A DNA stretch of 64,000 nucleotides. Origin: CAVQRC01 sp963715045. GTDB lineage: Bacteria > Planctomycetota > Planctomycetia > Pirellulales > Lacipirellulaceae. Within the stretch, counting starts at the first letter, position 1. Each line of letters begins with the position of its first letter. Positions 16,626 through 24,807 of this stretch are shown piece after piece. A model generated the notes under the pieces. That model had not been told where the DNA came from. It did no database searches and saw only the letters and a program-made list of their open reading frames with translations. The stretch is taken from positions 468,622 to 532,621 of the forward strand of contig CAVQRC010000009.1 of NCBI GenBank assembly GCA_963715045.1. Reading direction: 5' to 3'. Position numbers and translations under genes: made by a program.

Positions 16626-17402
16626 TCAGTCCGCCCGTGCCTGCTGTTCCCGGCCCACGTTTCGCCCACCGTCGAGGGGAATGCAGCAGCCCGTGAGCAT
16701 GGAGTTGTCGATCAGAAAGCTCACTGTATGGGCGACCGTCTCCGGGCAATCCGCCTGTTTGACGAGTGTCGATTCGCGATGGGCCACTCGCTTCGCTTCG
16801 GGCAGGTCGTCGGGAAACATCACGGGTCCGGGTTCGATGCAGTTCACGCGCACTGCCGGGTTCCGCGTGGCGAACTCGACCGCCAGGCTTCTGGTCAAGG
16901 TTGGAATCGCCCCCTTCGCAGTGAAGTACGCGGCGTGATCCACGTACGGGTGTTCGATCAGCGAATCACCGATCGTGATAATGCTCCCGCCGCGATCCTG
17001 GGCGACCATCTGCAGCCCGGCGTATTTTGCACACAGAAACGTCCCCAACGTGTTAATCCTGAAGCTCGCCAGGACATCGTCTGCCGTGACCTCTTCGAGG
17101 GGGATCGTCTTCCAGATCGAGGACGTCGTCACCAGGACGTCGAGCGATCCGAAACGCGTGACGACCGCCGCGATCATCTCCCGTACGTCGTCCTCGTCGC
17201 TGACATCCGCCGAGAATTTCTCGGCCTCGACACCGAGCGCGGCGAGTTCCGCCACATTCTCCGCAGCCGGTTGAGCAGACGTGTGGTAGTGAATCGCGAT
17301 GTTGTAGCCGCGGGCGGCCAGGTGTTGGGCGATCACGTACCCCACCCGCTTCCGCCCGCTGCCGGTAATCAGGACCGTCTGTGAGGTATTTCCACTTGCC
17401 AT
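16626..17402 (-). CDS. Short-chain dehydrogenase/reductase
   Basis: A 258-residue SDR starting at ATG 17402; the longer frame upstream is translated repeat element B. The N-terminal NAD(P) motif is TVLITGSGRKRVGYVIAQHL (TGxxxxxG), NADP-type with basic residues following, as in pteridine-reductase-like SDRs. Next are DVLVTTSSIWK in place of NNAG, GGSIITIGDS with the conserved Ser region, and YFTAKGAIPTLTRSLA with the catalytic Tyr-x-x-x-Lys. The closing LTGCCIPLDGGRNV is typical. Substrate unknown; probably reduces a ketone or aldehyde, perhaps on an acyl intermediate because it converges on the AMP-ligase/MaoC pair. The gene ends 7 bases from the MaoC stop. Confidence 0.92.
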   Translation of the reverse strand: MASGNTSQTVLITGSGRKRVGYVIAQHLAARGYNIAIHYHTSAQPAAENVAELAALGVEAEKFSADVSDEDDVREMIAAVVTRFGSLDVLVTTSSIWKTIPLEEVTADDVLASFRINTLGTFLCAKYAGLQMVAQDRGGSIITIGDSLIEHPYVDHAAYFTAKGAIPTLTRSLAVEFATRNPAVRVNCIEPGPVMFPDDLPEAKRVAHRESTLVKQADCPETVAHTVSFLIDNSMLTGCCIPLDGGRNVGREQQARAD

Positions 17403-17499
17403 GGCGGCTCTCTTTCGCGTCACGTCGATAGGTCGTCCAGGGACTGAAGAACATGAGTGGGTTTCGACAACCCCCTGAGTCCGACACTCGGCTTCGGCA

Positions 17500-17938
17500 A
17501 AGCCCGGCTTCTTCCCGGTCATGCCCGGCAACGTGCTGCCCCGCGCGAAGCCGGGCTTTTTTCGCACCACCTGCCGCCGTGGTGTTCATGGCGTGGCTGG
17601 GGAATTCGCGGCGATTCTGGTTGCGGGTGAATCCGTCGCGTTCTGGCAGCGCGAAGAATCCCGGCTTTCGGCTTGGCGATTCGGAATGTGCTCCGTAACG
17701 GAAAAAGCCGGGCTTCGGCAAAGCCCGGCTTCTTCCCGGTCATGCCCGGCAACGTGCTGCCCCGCGCGAAGCCGGGCTTTTTTCGCACCACCTGCCGCCG
17801 TGGTGTTCATGGCGTGGCTGGGGAATTCGCGGCGATTCTGGTTGCGGGTGAATCCGTCGCGTTCTGGCAGCGCGAAGAATCCCGGCTTTCGGCTTGGCGA
17901 TTCGGAATGTGCTCCGTAACGGAAAAAGCCGGGCTTCG
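17500..17938 (+). repeat. Repeat element B, two near-identical tandem copies
   Basis: Copies at 17500-17720 and 17721-17938 (period 221 bases) are almost identical. Each begins AAGCCCGGCTTCTTCCCGGT, has an internal hairpin GCGCGAAGCCGGGCTTTTTT, a middle module (GGCGATTCTGGTTGCGGGTG), and ends GGAAAAAGCCGGGCTTCGG. A half-element (ACTCGGCTTCGG) precedes the first. The 590-base gap between the SDR gene and tRNA-His holds nothing else except the tRNA terminator. Translation of these copies makes the KPGFF-rich frames that run through the region. Confidence 0.85.
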
Positions 17939-17956
17939 GATTGACACCGCGATCAC

Positions 17957-17983
17957 AAAAAAAAGCCGGGCCTGGGGCCCGGC
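17957..17983 (-). terminator. Rho-independent terminator of tRNA-His
   Basis: On the minus strand an 8-bp perfect stem, GCCGGGCC with GGCCCGGC and a 3-base loop, is followed by eight T residues. It lies about 10 bases downstream of the 3' end of tRNA-His. Confidence 0.85.
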
Positions 17984-17992
17984 CCGGAGAAG

Positions 17993-18067
17993 GGTGGCTG
18001 AGGGGACTCGAACCCCCGACATTCAGAATCACAATCTGACACTCTAACCAACTGAGCTACAGCCACC
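17993..18067 (-). tRNA. tRNA-His: tRNA-His (GTG anticodon)
   Basis: Minus-strand cloverleaf of 75 bases: 5' GGTGGCTG acceptor, D-arm GTAGCTCAGTTGGTTAGAG, anticodon stem TCAGA/TCTGA around loop TTGTGAT with anticodon GTG, T-arm GGGGGTTCGAGTCCCC and 3' CAGCCACC. The extra 5' G (G-1) pairing with the discriminator C is the special identity feature of histidine tRNA. The CCA end is not encoded. A strong terminator follows. Confidence 0.97.
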
Positions 18068-18234
18068 ATGAAGTTACGGCCTCGCGGGTGCTCTCTCGAG
18101 GCGGCATGAATCGTACTGACGCATCGGAGCCCGGTCAACCGGACGCCCAGTCACCCGGACGCCCGTTCTGCGGCAGTTCTTCCGAAGGCCCACCGGCCGC
18201 TCAAACTTGCCGGATTTACTGCCGGAAACAGGCT

Positions 18235-18357
18235 TCAACGCTGACGATGTCGCAGCACCGACCAGGCCAGGCTCACGCCAGTCGCCGTGCCCAGCAGGAA
18301 GACCAACAACATCGCGGGAATTTCCATCGGGCCCACGTGGGCCAATAAATCGGTCAT
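18235..18357 (-). CDS. Small single-span membrane peptide (40 residues)
   Basis: Begins at ATG 18357 with a textbook AGGAG site about 7 bases upstream (AAGAGGAGCAAAAAT). The product is MTDLLAHVGPMEIPAMLLVF, continuing LLGTATGVSLAWSVLRHRQR: a short polar start, one hydrophobic helix of about 22 residues, and a basic C-terminus, so probably inserted with its C-terminus in the cytoplasm. No function is known. The clear ribosome site and the sensible amphipathic order support a real gene despite its size. Neighbours are tRNA-His downstream on the same strand and the metallopeptidase gene upstream. Confidence 0.7.
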   Translation of the reverse strand: MTDLLAHVGPMEIPAMLLVFLLGTATGVSLAWSVLRHRQR

Positions 18358-18476
18358 ATTTTTGCTCCTCTTGGCGAAAGAATGATGGACGCGGCATCCT
18401 ACCAAAATGTTCGCCCTGGTGTCATCCGATCACGTGGTGCGGAGATGGCACGAACCCTGTCCGCCGTGGTGTTCTG

Positions 18477-19916
18477 CTAGTCAGGCAGACTCTGCAGGTA
18501 TTGCCGATACTCCTCGTCGAGTTCGGCACTGGACCGGCCCGTCAGCTCGGCCAGCGTGTGGAGGTCGACCTGATCGGTGTAGACGGCTCGTAAATACGCC
18601 GGCAATACGTCGCGGTAGGTCCCGTCGCGGCCATGGACCAGGAAACTCGTCAGACCGGCGAGCTGGCTGTAGAGCGGCGACAGGTCGGGACGCTGCTGCA
18701 GATCGCGTTTTCCCAGTCCGACGAGCTCTGCGAGCGGGACGTAGTAGTCGTCGACCAGGAGTCGCTGCCGGGCCGCCGGCAGGCGCCCAGCGCTTGACCC
18801 GCCGAGTCGATAGTAGCCGTCGCAGGCTTCCAGCGACTCGAAGTACGTCGCAATCCCCTCGATGATCCAGAAGTTGTCGAGTTCGCCGACACGCCGCGAT
18901 GTCCGGCGCGTCTCGCTGAATAGCTGGTGCACGCCCTCATGGAAGACGGTCGCCTGGTGCTGCTCCTCGCCGGCGAAGAAGTACGCCCTCCGCTTTTTGT
19001 CAAAGTAGATCCCGAGCGTCATGGCGATCTGCGTTTCGTCCGCCGTAAGCGTGGTGTTGTACTCGTCCCGGGTCGCGAAGTAGGAAATCTGCATCAACCG
19101 CGACGAACCTCTGGGGAAGTCACCGGTCTGGAAGCGGGCGGCGACGTCTCGCGGCGTGTACGCATAGTCGGCGAACAACTGCAGCCACAGTCCGTGCAGC
19201 GTCTCGAGTCGCGTAGCCATGGACACGCCGGCTTCGAGGCTGTGATTCGTGGTTACGCGATAGTGTTCGGTCGCGATCTGCCAGCCGCGCTGGATCGATG
19301 CGTGGCGGCGGGCGTCGTCGTCGGTCGAGATCCAGCGTCGACCCAGCCGCCGTCGCCCGGCCTCGTACTCGGCCACGTCGCCGCTCGCCAGCCAGCCGTA
19401 CTTCGGATGCCACGTCTTTCCCTGTTCGTGCATCCGTTGCTCGAACTCGGTCCGCCAGACACCGTCGTGAAGCGTGTAGCCGAGGGCCCGCCGCGCGTCG
19501 GCATGGTCGGGATTCGCCCTCAGGGCCTCGGTTGCCAGTCGTAGCCCCTCGGCGAGTCGACCCGCCTCGACGGCAGCGGTCGCCAACGCGTAAAGCTCGT
19601 CCGCAAAACGATGCTCGATTGCCTGAAGCTCCTCGAAGACGGTATCGCCAGGACGCGTGACCGTTTCCTTCGCAAGGCCACGGGCATCGAACAGGACCAG
19701 ACCATCGTCGCTTTGATAGGGGGCGACACGGCGGGCGAAAATCCCACGGAGTGCCGGATTGGAAATCGAACTCGACAGGTTTTCAATCGCCGTGACGTAA
19801 CCGGTCACCAATTCCGGGTACGTCCTGGCAGCCGAGTCGGCCTCGGCGGCACCGGTTGCCGTCGCCGCCGCGACAGCCATCCAAACCGCGGCGAATTGAG
19901 GAATCGTGGAACGCAA
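18477..19916 (-). CDS. Exported HExxH metallopeptidase-like protein (DUF1570-type)
   Basis: The frame is open from 20141, but its upstream part is translated intergenic repeat. A TTG at 19916 gives a signal peptide (RSTIPQFAAVWMAVAAATATGAAEA) and a 479-residue product; an ATG at 20003 is an alternative. The C-terminal half has a gluzincin-like site, ATVFHEGVHQLFSE (HExxH), followed by a downstream acidic helix FWIIEGIATYFESLE that probably supplies the third zinc ligand. This order is typical of DUF1570 proteins in planctomycetes. The N-terminal part has TPR-like helices (AEGLRLATEALRANPDHADARRALGYTL). Likely a zinc-dependent peptidase outside the cytoplasm; substrate unknown. Confidence 0.82.
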   Translation of the reverse strand: MRSTIPQFAAVWMAVAAATATGAAEADSAARTYPELVTGYVTAIENLSSSISNPALRGIFARRVAPYQSDDGLVLFDARGLAKETVTRPGDTVFEELQAIEHRFADELYALATAAVEAGRLAEGLRLATEALRANPDHADARRALGYTLHDGVWRTEFEQRMHEQGKTWHPKYGWLASGDVAEYEAGRRRLGRRWISTDDDARRHASIQRGWQIATEHYRVTTNHSLEAGVSMATRLETLHGLWLQLFADYAYTPRDVAARFQTGDFPRGSSRLMQISYFATRDEYNTTLTADETQIAMTLGIYFDKKRRAYFFAGEEQHQATVFHEGVHQLFSETRRTSRRVGELDNFWIIEGIATYFESLEACDGYYRLGGSSAGRLPAARQRLLVDDYYVPLAELVGLGKRDLQQRPDLSPLYSQLAGLTSFLVHGRDGTYRDVLPAYLRAVYTDQVDLHTLAELTGRSSAELDEEYRQYLQSLPD

Positions 19917-20137
19917 TGGAAGCTCGAGACGACGGGGGCAAGCAGCAGAGAGGACTACTACGATTCTAGCTCGCTGAACCCCGCTGCCGAACTCCGCAGG
20001 CATGATCAGATTTCCGACGTTCCGCGGAAACGAACCGGCGCCTCCGGCTCTGCCGGGGGGCGCGTTGGAATCACCGCTTGCGCTGGCGTCAAAGGGCATT
20101 ACTACAAGGGCCCTGTCGGAGGCCCGACGGTGATGCA

Positions 20138-21307
20138 TCACCGCACTCCGCAGGCGGCATAGACATGCGGCTTGATCGTGTCCTCGAGCTGCCGCGAAAA
20201 CGGCATCACCTGCGTCATGGCGACCACGGCCAGGTCGTGTTGCGGCAGCATCCAGAAGTGGGTCGAGGCCGCGCCACCCCAGCCCCGCTCACCGATCCGG
20301 GCGTGCGGAATCGCGGCGGGCGGCGGCTGGTCGAGCACACTGAACCCGTAGCCGAATCCGAATTCGGGAAGCTTCAGGTGGGCGACCTGCACGGCCCCGC
20401 TGTCGGGCGGGAGCTGGTTGGTGAGCATCGCGTCGACCGTGGCCGGCTTTAGAATCTTCGCGCCTTCGAGTTCGCCGCGATTGAGCAACATCCGACAGAA
20501 CCGCAGGTAATCGTCGGCCGTCGAGACGAGCCCCGCACCACCGCTGAACAGTCGCGTCTCTTTGCGAAACCGGCTCGAGTCGGACGTGTCGACGAGCCGC
20601 AGGCCGCCCCGCTTCGCGGCATACAGCGGCACGAAGCGGTCGATCTTGCTGTCGTCGACGCGAAACGCCGTATCCTCCATCCCAAGCGGATGAAAGATCT
20701 GCTCGTGCATAAACCGCTCCAGTGGCATGTCGGTGGCGACTTCGATCAGCCGTCCGAGGACATCGGTCGAAACGCCGTAGCAGAAGTGGGTGCCCGGTTG
20801 ATAACCGAGGGGGAGCTCGGCCAGGCGTTCGATGAAATCCTGAAGCGTATTGCGGGGGGCGAACAGCCGCGCTTCGATGTAGTCGTGATCGACCACGCTC
20901 GAGTGGTAGTAACCGTAGCTGAATCCGGATGTGTGCCGCAGCAGATCGGCGATCGTGATCGGCCCGTCGGCTGGCACCAGGCGGCGGTGTCCCCGCTCAT
21001 CCTCGACGGCCACGGAGCGTTCGCCGAGTTCCGGCAGGTAGGTGTCGATCGGGTCCTCGAGTCCGCAGATCCCGGCGTCGACGAGGATCATCGTCGCCAC
21101 ACTCGTGATCGGCTTGGTCATCGAGTAGATGCGGAAGATCGCATCGCGGGCCATGGCAATGCCGTGATCCAGATCGCTCCGTCCGGTGGCCAGTTCGTAG
21201 ACGACACGACCCTGGTGCCAGGCGACAACGATCGCCCCAGGCATCGCCTTGTCAGCGATCAGGCCGTCTAACGCACGAGCAAGGGCAGGCAGCGGGGGAT
21301 CCGTCAC
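20138..21307 (-). CDS. Serine hydrolase, beta-lactamase/esterase class C fold
   Basis: A 389-residue cytoplasmic-looking protein (no signal peptide) starting at GTG 21307. It has the SxxK motif of serine beta-lactamases and EstB-type esterases in FRIYSMTKPITSVATMILV near residue 62, the Tyr motif region THFCYGVSTDVLGRLIEV near 180, and GWGGAASTHFWMLP near 345 in place of the KTG box. The combination indicates an esterase or D-amino-acid peptidase rather than an antibiotic-resistance enzyme. Length is normal for the family. The gene begins 3 bases after the stop of the TIM-barrel gene upstream, so the two are very likely co-transcribed. Confidence 0.9.
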   Translation of the reverse strand: MTDPPLPALARALDGLIADKAMPGAIVVAWHQGRVVYELATGRSDLDHGIAMARDAIFRIYSMTKPITSVATMILVDAGICGLEDPIDTYLPELGERSVAVEDERGHRRLVPADGPITIADLLRHTSGFSYGYYHSSVVDHDYIEARLFAPRNTLQDFIERLAELPLGYQPGTHFCYGVSTDVLGRLIEVATDMPLERFMHEQIFHPLGMEDTAFRVDDSKIDRFVPLYAAKRGGLRLVDTSDSSRFRKETRLFSGGAGLVSTADDYLRFCRMLLNRGELEGAKILKPATVDAMLTNQLPPDSGAVQVAHLKLPEFGFGYGFSVLDQPPPAAIPHARIGERGWGGAASTHFWMLPQHDLAVVAMTQVMPFSRQLEDTIKPHVYAACGVR

Positions 21308-21310
21308 GGC

Positions 21311-22306
21311 CTATTCGGCAAACGAAATGTCGAACAGCCGGCCGCTCGGCTTGAAGTCCATCTTCTTGACGAACTCGGCCGCTTCGCGGGCACCGTGCTC
21401 GCGGTCCATGCCATTGTCTTCCCACTCGACCGACAGCGGCCCGTCGTAGCCGACCGCGTTGAGTGCCCGGGCGATTTCCTCGAAATTGACGCCACCCCGG
21501 CCCGGCGAGCGGAAATCCCAGCCGCGGCGGGCATCTCCAAAGTTGAGATGGCTGGCCAGGATCCCGGAGCGTCCGTTGAGAGTGACCTGGGCGTCCTTGA
21601 CGTGGACGTGGTACATCCGATCCGGGAACGCGCGAATGAATTCGACCGGGTCCACGCCTTGCCAGATGAGATGACTGGGGTCGAAATTGAAACCGAACTC
21701 TTCGCGATGGTCGATCGCTTCGAGGGCCCGCTGGGCCGTGTAGATGTCGAACGCGATCTCGGTCGGGTGCACCTCGAGCGCGAACCGCACGCCGCACTCA
21801 CCGAACACATCGAGGATGGGATTGAAGCGATCGGCGAAGTCCTGAAAGCCCGCTTCGATCGTCTCTTCGGCGACCGGCGGAAACGAGTACAGCAGGTGCC
21901 AGATCGAGGATCCGGTGAAGCCGTTGACGACCGGCACGCCGAACTTTTGTGCCGCCCGGGCAGTTGCCTTGAGTTCCTCGGCAGCGCGTTGCTTGACGCC
22001 TTCCGGATCGCCGTCACCCCACACGTAGGGCGGCACGATTCCCTTGTGGCGACTGTCGATCATATCGCACACGGCCTGGCCAACGAGGTGATTGCTGATC
22101 GCCTGACATTGCAGATCGTATTTTTCCAGCGTATCCCGCTTCTCGCTGCAGTAGTTCGGGTCTTCGTTCGCCCGCTTGACGTCGAAGTGATCCCCCCAGC
22201 AGGCGAGTTCGAGCCCCTGGTAGCCGAAGTCGCGTGCCTTTCCGGCCAACTCGGCAAGCGGAAGGTCGGCCCATTGACCGGTGAACAAGGTGACCAGGCG
22301 ACTCAT
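21311..22306 (-). CDS. Sugar phosphate isomerase/epimerase-type TIM barrel protein
   Basis: A 331-residue AP-endonuclease-2 / xylose-isomerase-like TIM barrel. ATG 22306 is chosen because it has a GGAG site and matches the family start (MSRLVTLFTGQWADLPLAEL). Metal-ligand positions seen are GYQGLELACWGDHFD near residue 30, FALEVHPTEIAFD near 200 (Glu), FGFNFDPSHLIWQGVDP near 230 (Asp, His), YHVHVKDAQV (His) and LSVEWEDNGMDRE near 300 (Glu). Family members isomerise or epimerise sugars and inositols in the cytoplasm with divalent metal. The gene is the first of a two-gene unit with the serine hydrolase. Confidence 0.92.
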   Translation of the reverse strand: MSRLVTLFTGQWADLPLAELAGKARDFGYQGLELACWGDHFDVKRANEDPNYCSEKRDTLEKYDLQCQAISNHLVGQAVCDMIDSRHKGIVPPYVWGDGDPEGVKQRAAEELKATARAAQKFGVPVVNGFTGSSIWHLLYSFPPVAEETIEAGFQDFADRFNPILDVFGECGVRFALEVHPTEIAFDIYTAQRALEAIDHREEFGFNFDPSHLIWQGVDPVEFIRAFPDRMYHVHVKDAQVTLNGRSGILASHLNFGDARRGWDFRSPGRGGVNFEEIARALNAVGYDGPLSVEWEDNGMDREHGAREAAEFVKKMDFKPSGRLFDISFAE

Positions 22307-22427
22307 GGCGCTACTCCGAAATCTCGGCGAGTGGGGGTGATGACGAGCCAAACGAAGCAGGCATTTTCGCATTTTCGGTCGTCGTTGCAACGGGGGACGG
22401 GAGGGGTCAGGGGGCAGGGCTGGGTGC

Positions 22428-22433
22428 TATACT
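22428..22433 (+). promoter_or_regulatory. Candidate -10 element TATACT
   Basis: TATACT in the context GTGCTATACTTCGGGG, 43 bases before the ATG of the gene at 22476. No clear -35 hexamer. The same GCTATACTT context is found at 4041 and a GTTATACT context at 34804, each upstream of a plus-strand gene. Confidence 0.35.
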
Positions 22434-22475
22434 TCGGGGCGAGTGGGGTTCGGGTCCGCGTCGAGGATTGTGGTG

Positions 22476-23519
22476 ATGTGGCGAATGAGTTGGGTGGTGA
22501 TGGTTCTGGCGATTGCGGCGAGCGTCCACGCGGCCGAGGTGGCGAGTGTGGAACTCGTGGTGGCCATGGATCGCGGGCTTCCCATCGATGCCCAGCAGCG
22601 GTGGTACCGCCTGCTGACCAAGGCCGGCATCGAACGCTTGCGGATTCGCCAGGCTCGGCCCGGCGAGGAACCGCAAATCGACGACGTCGGGACGGACCGG
22701 CGGACCAGCTACCGCGTCACCGCGATTCTGGTCGCTGGCGAGCGGCTGCAGGTGCCCCAGGCGAACTTCACAGGGCGAGATCTTTCCCGACTGCAGGAAT
22801 ATTTGAAGCGACTGCGTGATGAAGGGGTCGAAGGCATCACCGCGAGCCGAGGCGCGTTCGGACTCAATCAACGCCAGTTGACCGCCCTGCAGGAAGCGAT
22901 GAACCGCGTGGTGTCGCTGGAGGTCCGTGACCGGCCGCTGGAAACCGTGCTTGCCGAGGCCCGGCAGTTGCTGGCGCTGCCAGTCGAATTCGAGCCCGCC
23001 GCCAAAGCCCGACTTGCCCAGGCTGCCCCGCCAGCGGTGGAGCTTAAACAGCTCGCGTTGGGAACGACACTTGCCGTATTGCTCCGCAACGAAGGACTGG
23101 CGATCGTTCCGTTTCAAGAGCGGGGGAACGTCCAACTGGCGATCCGCGTCCTCGACAGCCGCGACGACGAACAGAATCTTGACGCGTGGCCCATCGGCTG
23201 GGAACTTGAAGAACCGCCGAAGAAGGTCGTGCCGATCCTGTTTCAGAATCTCAATATCGAGATCGAAGGCTACTCGCTCCAGGAATCACTGGCCGCGATT
23301 CAGCCGCGGGTGCAGATCCCGTTCCTCATCGACACCAGGCGATTGGCCGCCGCCGGGATCGATCCGGCCGAAGTCAACGTCCGATTTCCGGCCAGCAAGA
23401 CGTCCTACCAACGCGTCCTGCGTCACCTTCTGTTTCAAGCCCGGCTCAAGGGCGAGCTGCGGATCGACGACGCCGGAAATCCGTTCTACTGGATCACCAC
23501 CCGGGGCGGCGGCAGGTAG
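22476..23519 (+). CDS. Exported protein of unknown function
   Basis: A 347-residue protein starting at ATG 22476 with a signal peptide (MWRMSWVVMVLAIAASVHAAE). Segments of note: SVELVVAMDRGLPIDAQQRWYRLLTKAGIERLRIRQ, YLKRLRDEGVEGITASRGAFGLNQRQLTALQEAM and a repeated short block, PLETVLAEARQLLALPVEF near residue 165 and YSLQESLAAIQPRVQIPFLID near 270. The latter look like secretin/TonB short N-terminal (STN-like) modules, each a helix followed by a strand, as in proteins with several DUF4974-like units. The final RVLRHLLFQARLKGELRIDDAGNPFYWIT continues this pattern. Possible function: cell-envelope structural or signalling component, by inference only. Confidence 0.7.
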   Translation: MWRMSWVVMVLAIAASVHAAEVASVELVVAMDRGLPIDAQQRWYRLLTKAGIERLRIRQARPGEEPQIDDVGTDRRTSYRVTAILVAGERLQVPQANFTGRDLSRLQEYLKRLRDEGVEGITASRGAFGLNQRQLTALQEAMNRVVSLEVRDRPLETVLAEARQLLALPVEFEPAAKARLAQAAPPAVELKQLALGTTLAVLLRNEGLAIVPFQERGNVQLAIRVLDSRDDEQNLDAWPIGWELEEPPKKVVPILFQNLNIEIEGYSLQESLAAIQPRVQIPFLIDTRRLAAAGIDPAEVNVRFPASKTSYQRVLRHLLFQARLKGELRIDDAGNPFYWITTRGGGR

Positions 23520-23547
23520 TTGAGGGGGCCGAGGCGTCTCTGAAGCT

Positions 23548-23742
23548 AAATTACAAATCACAAATTGCAAATCACAAACAAATCTACAAAGAAACAAAAG
23601 GTCAAGAGACATCGCGCCGAAGGGCTTTGTGGCCGGCAGGGGTCCAGTTTGAGTCTTGTTTCTGGATCCTTATCGTTTTGTTTGCGATTTGGATTTTGAG
23701 ATTTGTGATTTCGTTCTCTGCGGCCACCTAACGCCGCTCGGA
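23548..23742. repeat. A/T-rich imperfect inverted repeat (family AAATCACAAA)
   Basis: The left arm (AAATTACAAATCACAAATTG, CAAATCACAAACAAATC) and the right arm (GTTTTGTTTGCGATTTGGATTTTGAGATTTGTGATTTC in pieces) are low-complexity runs of the same motif in opposite orientation. They enclose about 75 bases of normal GC composition. Composition is strikingly unlike the surrounding 60-65% GC sequence. Confidence 0.7.
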
Positions 23743-23750
23743 GGCAAGTT

Positions 23751-24503
23751 GTGTCTGGTAAATCGCTGCTTCCTTCGTCATGGAACGTACCGCAGATCTT
23801 TCGTGATCGACTTGGCGAGTCGGCCGGGCGGCAGCGGGCCATGTTTCACGAGGGGCATCTGTTGCTCGTGCTGCACGAACTGCCCGCCGCGGACGAAGTC
23901 ACACGGGATGCCGGTTTCTTCTGGCGGAGGCCCGACGGCACCTGGGCCAGCACGACCCGGCATGCCAACCACATGGCGGTCGATGCCCATCTGGGTGAAT
24001 ACGAGGCCACGCTCAACGCCCTCGACGAAGCCGAGGAACGATCGCTCACGGCCAACGAGTACTTCGAGTTGATGCAGCACCTCAACCCGCTCGTTCGGGC
24101 GACGCGGAACCTACACGCCACTCTCCAACAGGCCCGCGAAATGGTCCCGGAGGATCGCCGGATCATCAATTACCGTGATCGATCCTACGCCATCGAGCGC
24201 CGCGCCGAGTTGCTGGCCGGAGATGCCCGAAATGCCCTCGACTACGCCATCGCCAGAAAGAGCGAGGAGCACGCCGAGAACTCGAAAAGAATGTCGATCG
24301 CCTCACACCGGCTCAACGTGATGGCCGCGTTCTTCTTTCCCATCGCGACGCTGTGTGCAATTTTTGGCGTCAATCTCCGCCACGGCCTCGAGCCCGACCG
24401 GGTCGACCACTACTGGCCGTTCGTGGCCGTCCTCGGAGTCGGACTCCTGGCCGGCGTCATACTGACGCTGTTCGTGACACGCATCGCGGGAAATTCCAAA
24501 TGA
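23751..24503 (+). CDS. CorA-like divalent cation transporter family protein
   Basis: A 250-residue protein starting at GTG 23751, with a GGAGG site 7 bases upstream. The N-terminal half is a cytoplasmic alpha/beta plus long-helix part (YFELMQHLNPLVRATRNLHATLQQAREMV..., then a helix LLAGDARNALDYAIARKSEEHAENSKRMSIASHRLNVMAAFFFPIATLCAIFGVNLRHG in pieces). Two transmembrane helices at the C-terminus flank FGVN, a variant of the CorA signature GMN, and the last helix is YWPFVAVLGVGLLAGVILTLFVTR. CorA proteins are magnesium or cobalt channels of pentamers; this one lacks the large N-terminal domain and changes the selectivity motif, so it may carry other ions or have lost transport. Confidence 0.78.
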   Translation: MSGKSLLPSSWNVPQIFRDRLGESAGRQRAMFHEGHLLLVLHELPAADEVTRDAGFFWRRPDGTWASTTRHANHMAVDAHLGEYEATLNALDEAEERSLTANEYFELMQHLNPLVRATRNLHATLQQAREMVPEDRRIINYRDRSYAIERRAELLAGDARNALDYAIARKSEEHAENSKRMSIASHRLNVMAAFFFPIATLCAIFGVNLRHGLEPDRVDHYWPFVAVLGVGLLAGVILTLFVTRIAGNSK

Positions 24504-24722
24504 CAAGTTCCAAATCACAAACAAGTCAACAAACCAGAAAAGGTTCAAATCCCAAACCAGGTCAGCGATCGTTTGAATTTGATTCTTTGTCGTTTTGTTT
24601 GTGATTTGCGTTTTGTGATTTGAAATTTAACTCCCGAGGGTCGTCGATGTTTGAATTTGATTCTTTATGTCTTTGTCGTTTTGTTTGAGATTTGCGTCTT
24701 GTAATTTGAAATTTAACTCCCG
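24497..24722. repeat. A/T-rich low-complexity repeat with a 70-bp direct duplication
   Basis: Same motif family as at 23548-23742. The left part has CAAATCACAAACAAGTCAAC. The right part is a direct duplication: TTTGAATTTGATTCTTTGTC up to AAATTTAACTCCCG at about 24572-24637, repeated at 24650-24722 with small changes. It sits between the CorA-like stop and the 3' end of pepF (24808). The remaining gap holds nothing recognisable. Confidence 0.7.
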
Positions 24723-24807
24723 CGGGGTCACAGCGGCGGGCACCCCCGGATGAAGCACCAAGGGGATGTCTGCAGCGGACCCTCGCGCCTCCGGAGTTCA
24801 CGGGAGT

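Noticed and set aside
14378..17402. Secondary-metabolite gene cluster (AMP ligase, MaoC, SDR)
   Set aside because: Only three genes, one of them convergent; no carrier protein, ketosynthase or transporter nearby. A small lipid-metabolism group is more likely.
17453..18047. KPGFF-rich protein frames around 17.5-18.0 kb and 48.6-49.5 kb
   Set aside because: They are translations of repeat element B (AAG CCC GGC TTC TTC) and even run across the tRNA gene.
20138..21307. Beta-lactamase resistance gene
   Set aside because: SxxK is present, but there is no signal peptide and no KTG box; the protein fits cytoplasmic esterase-like relatives.
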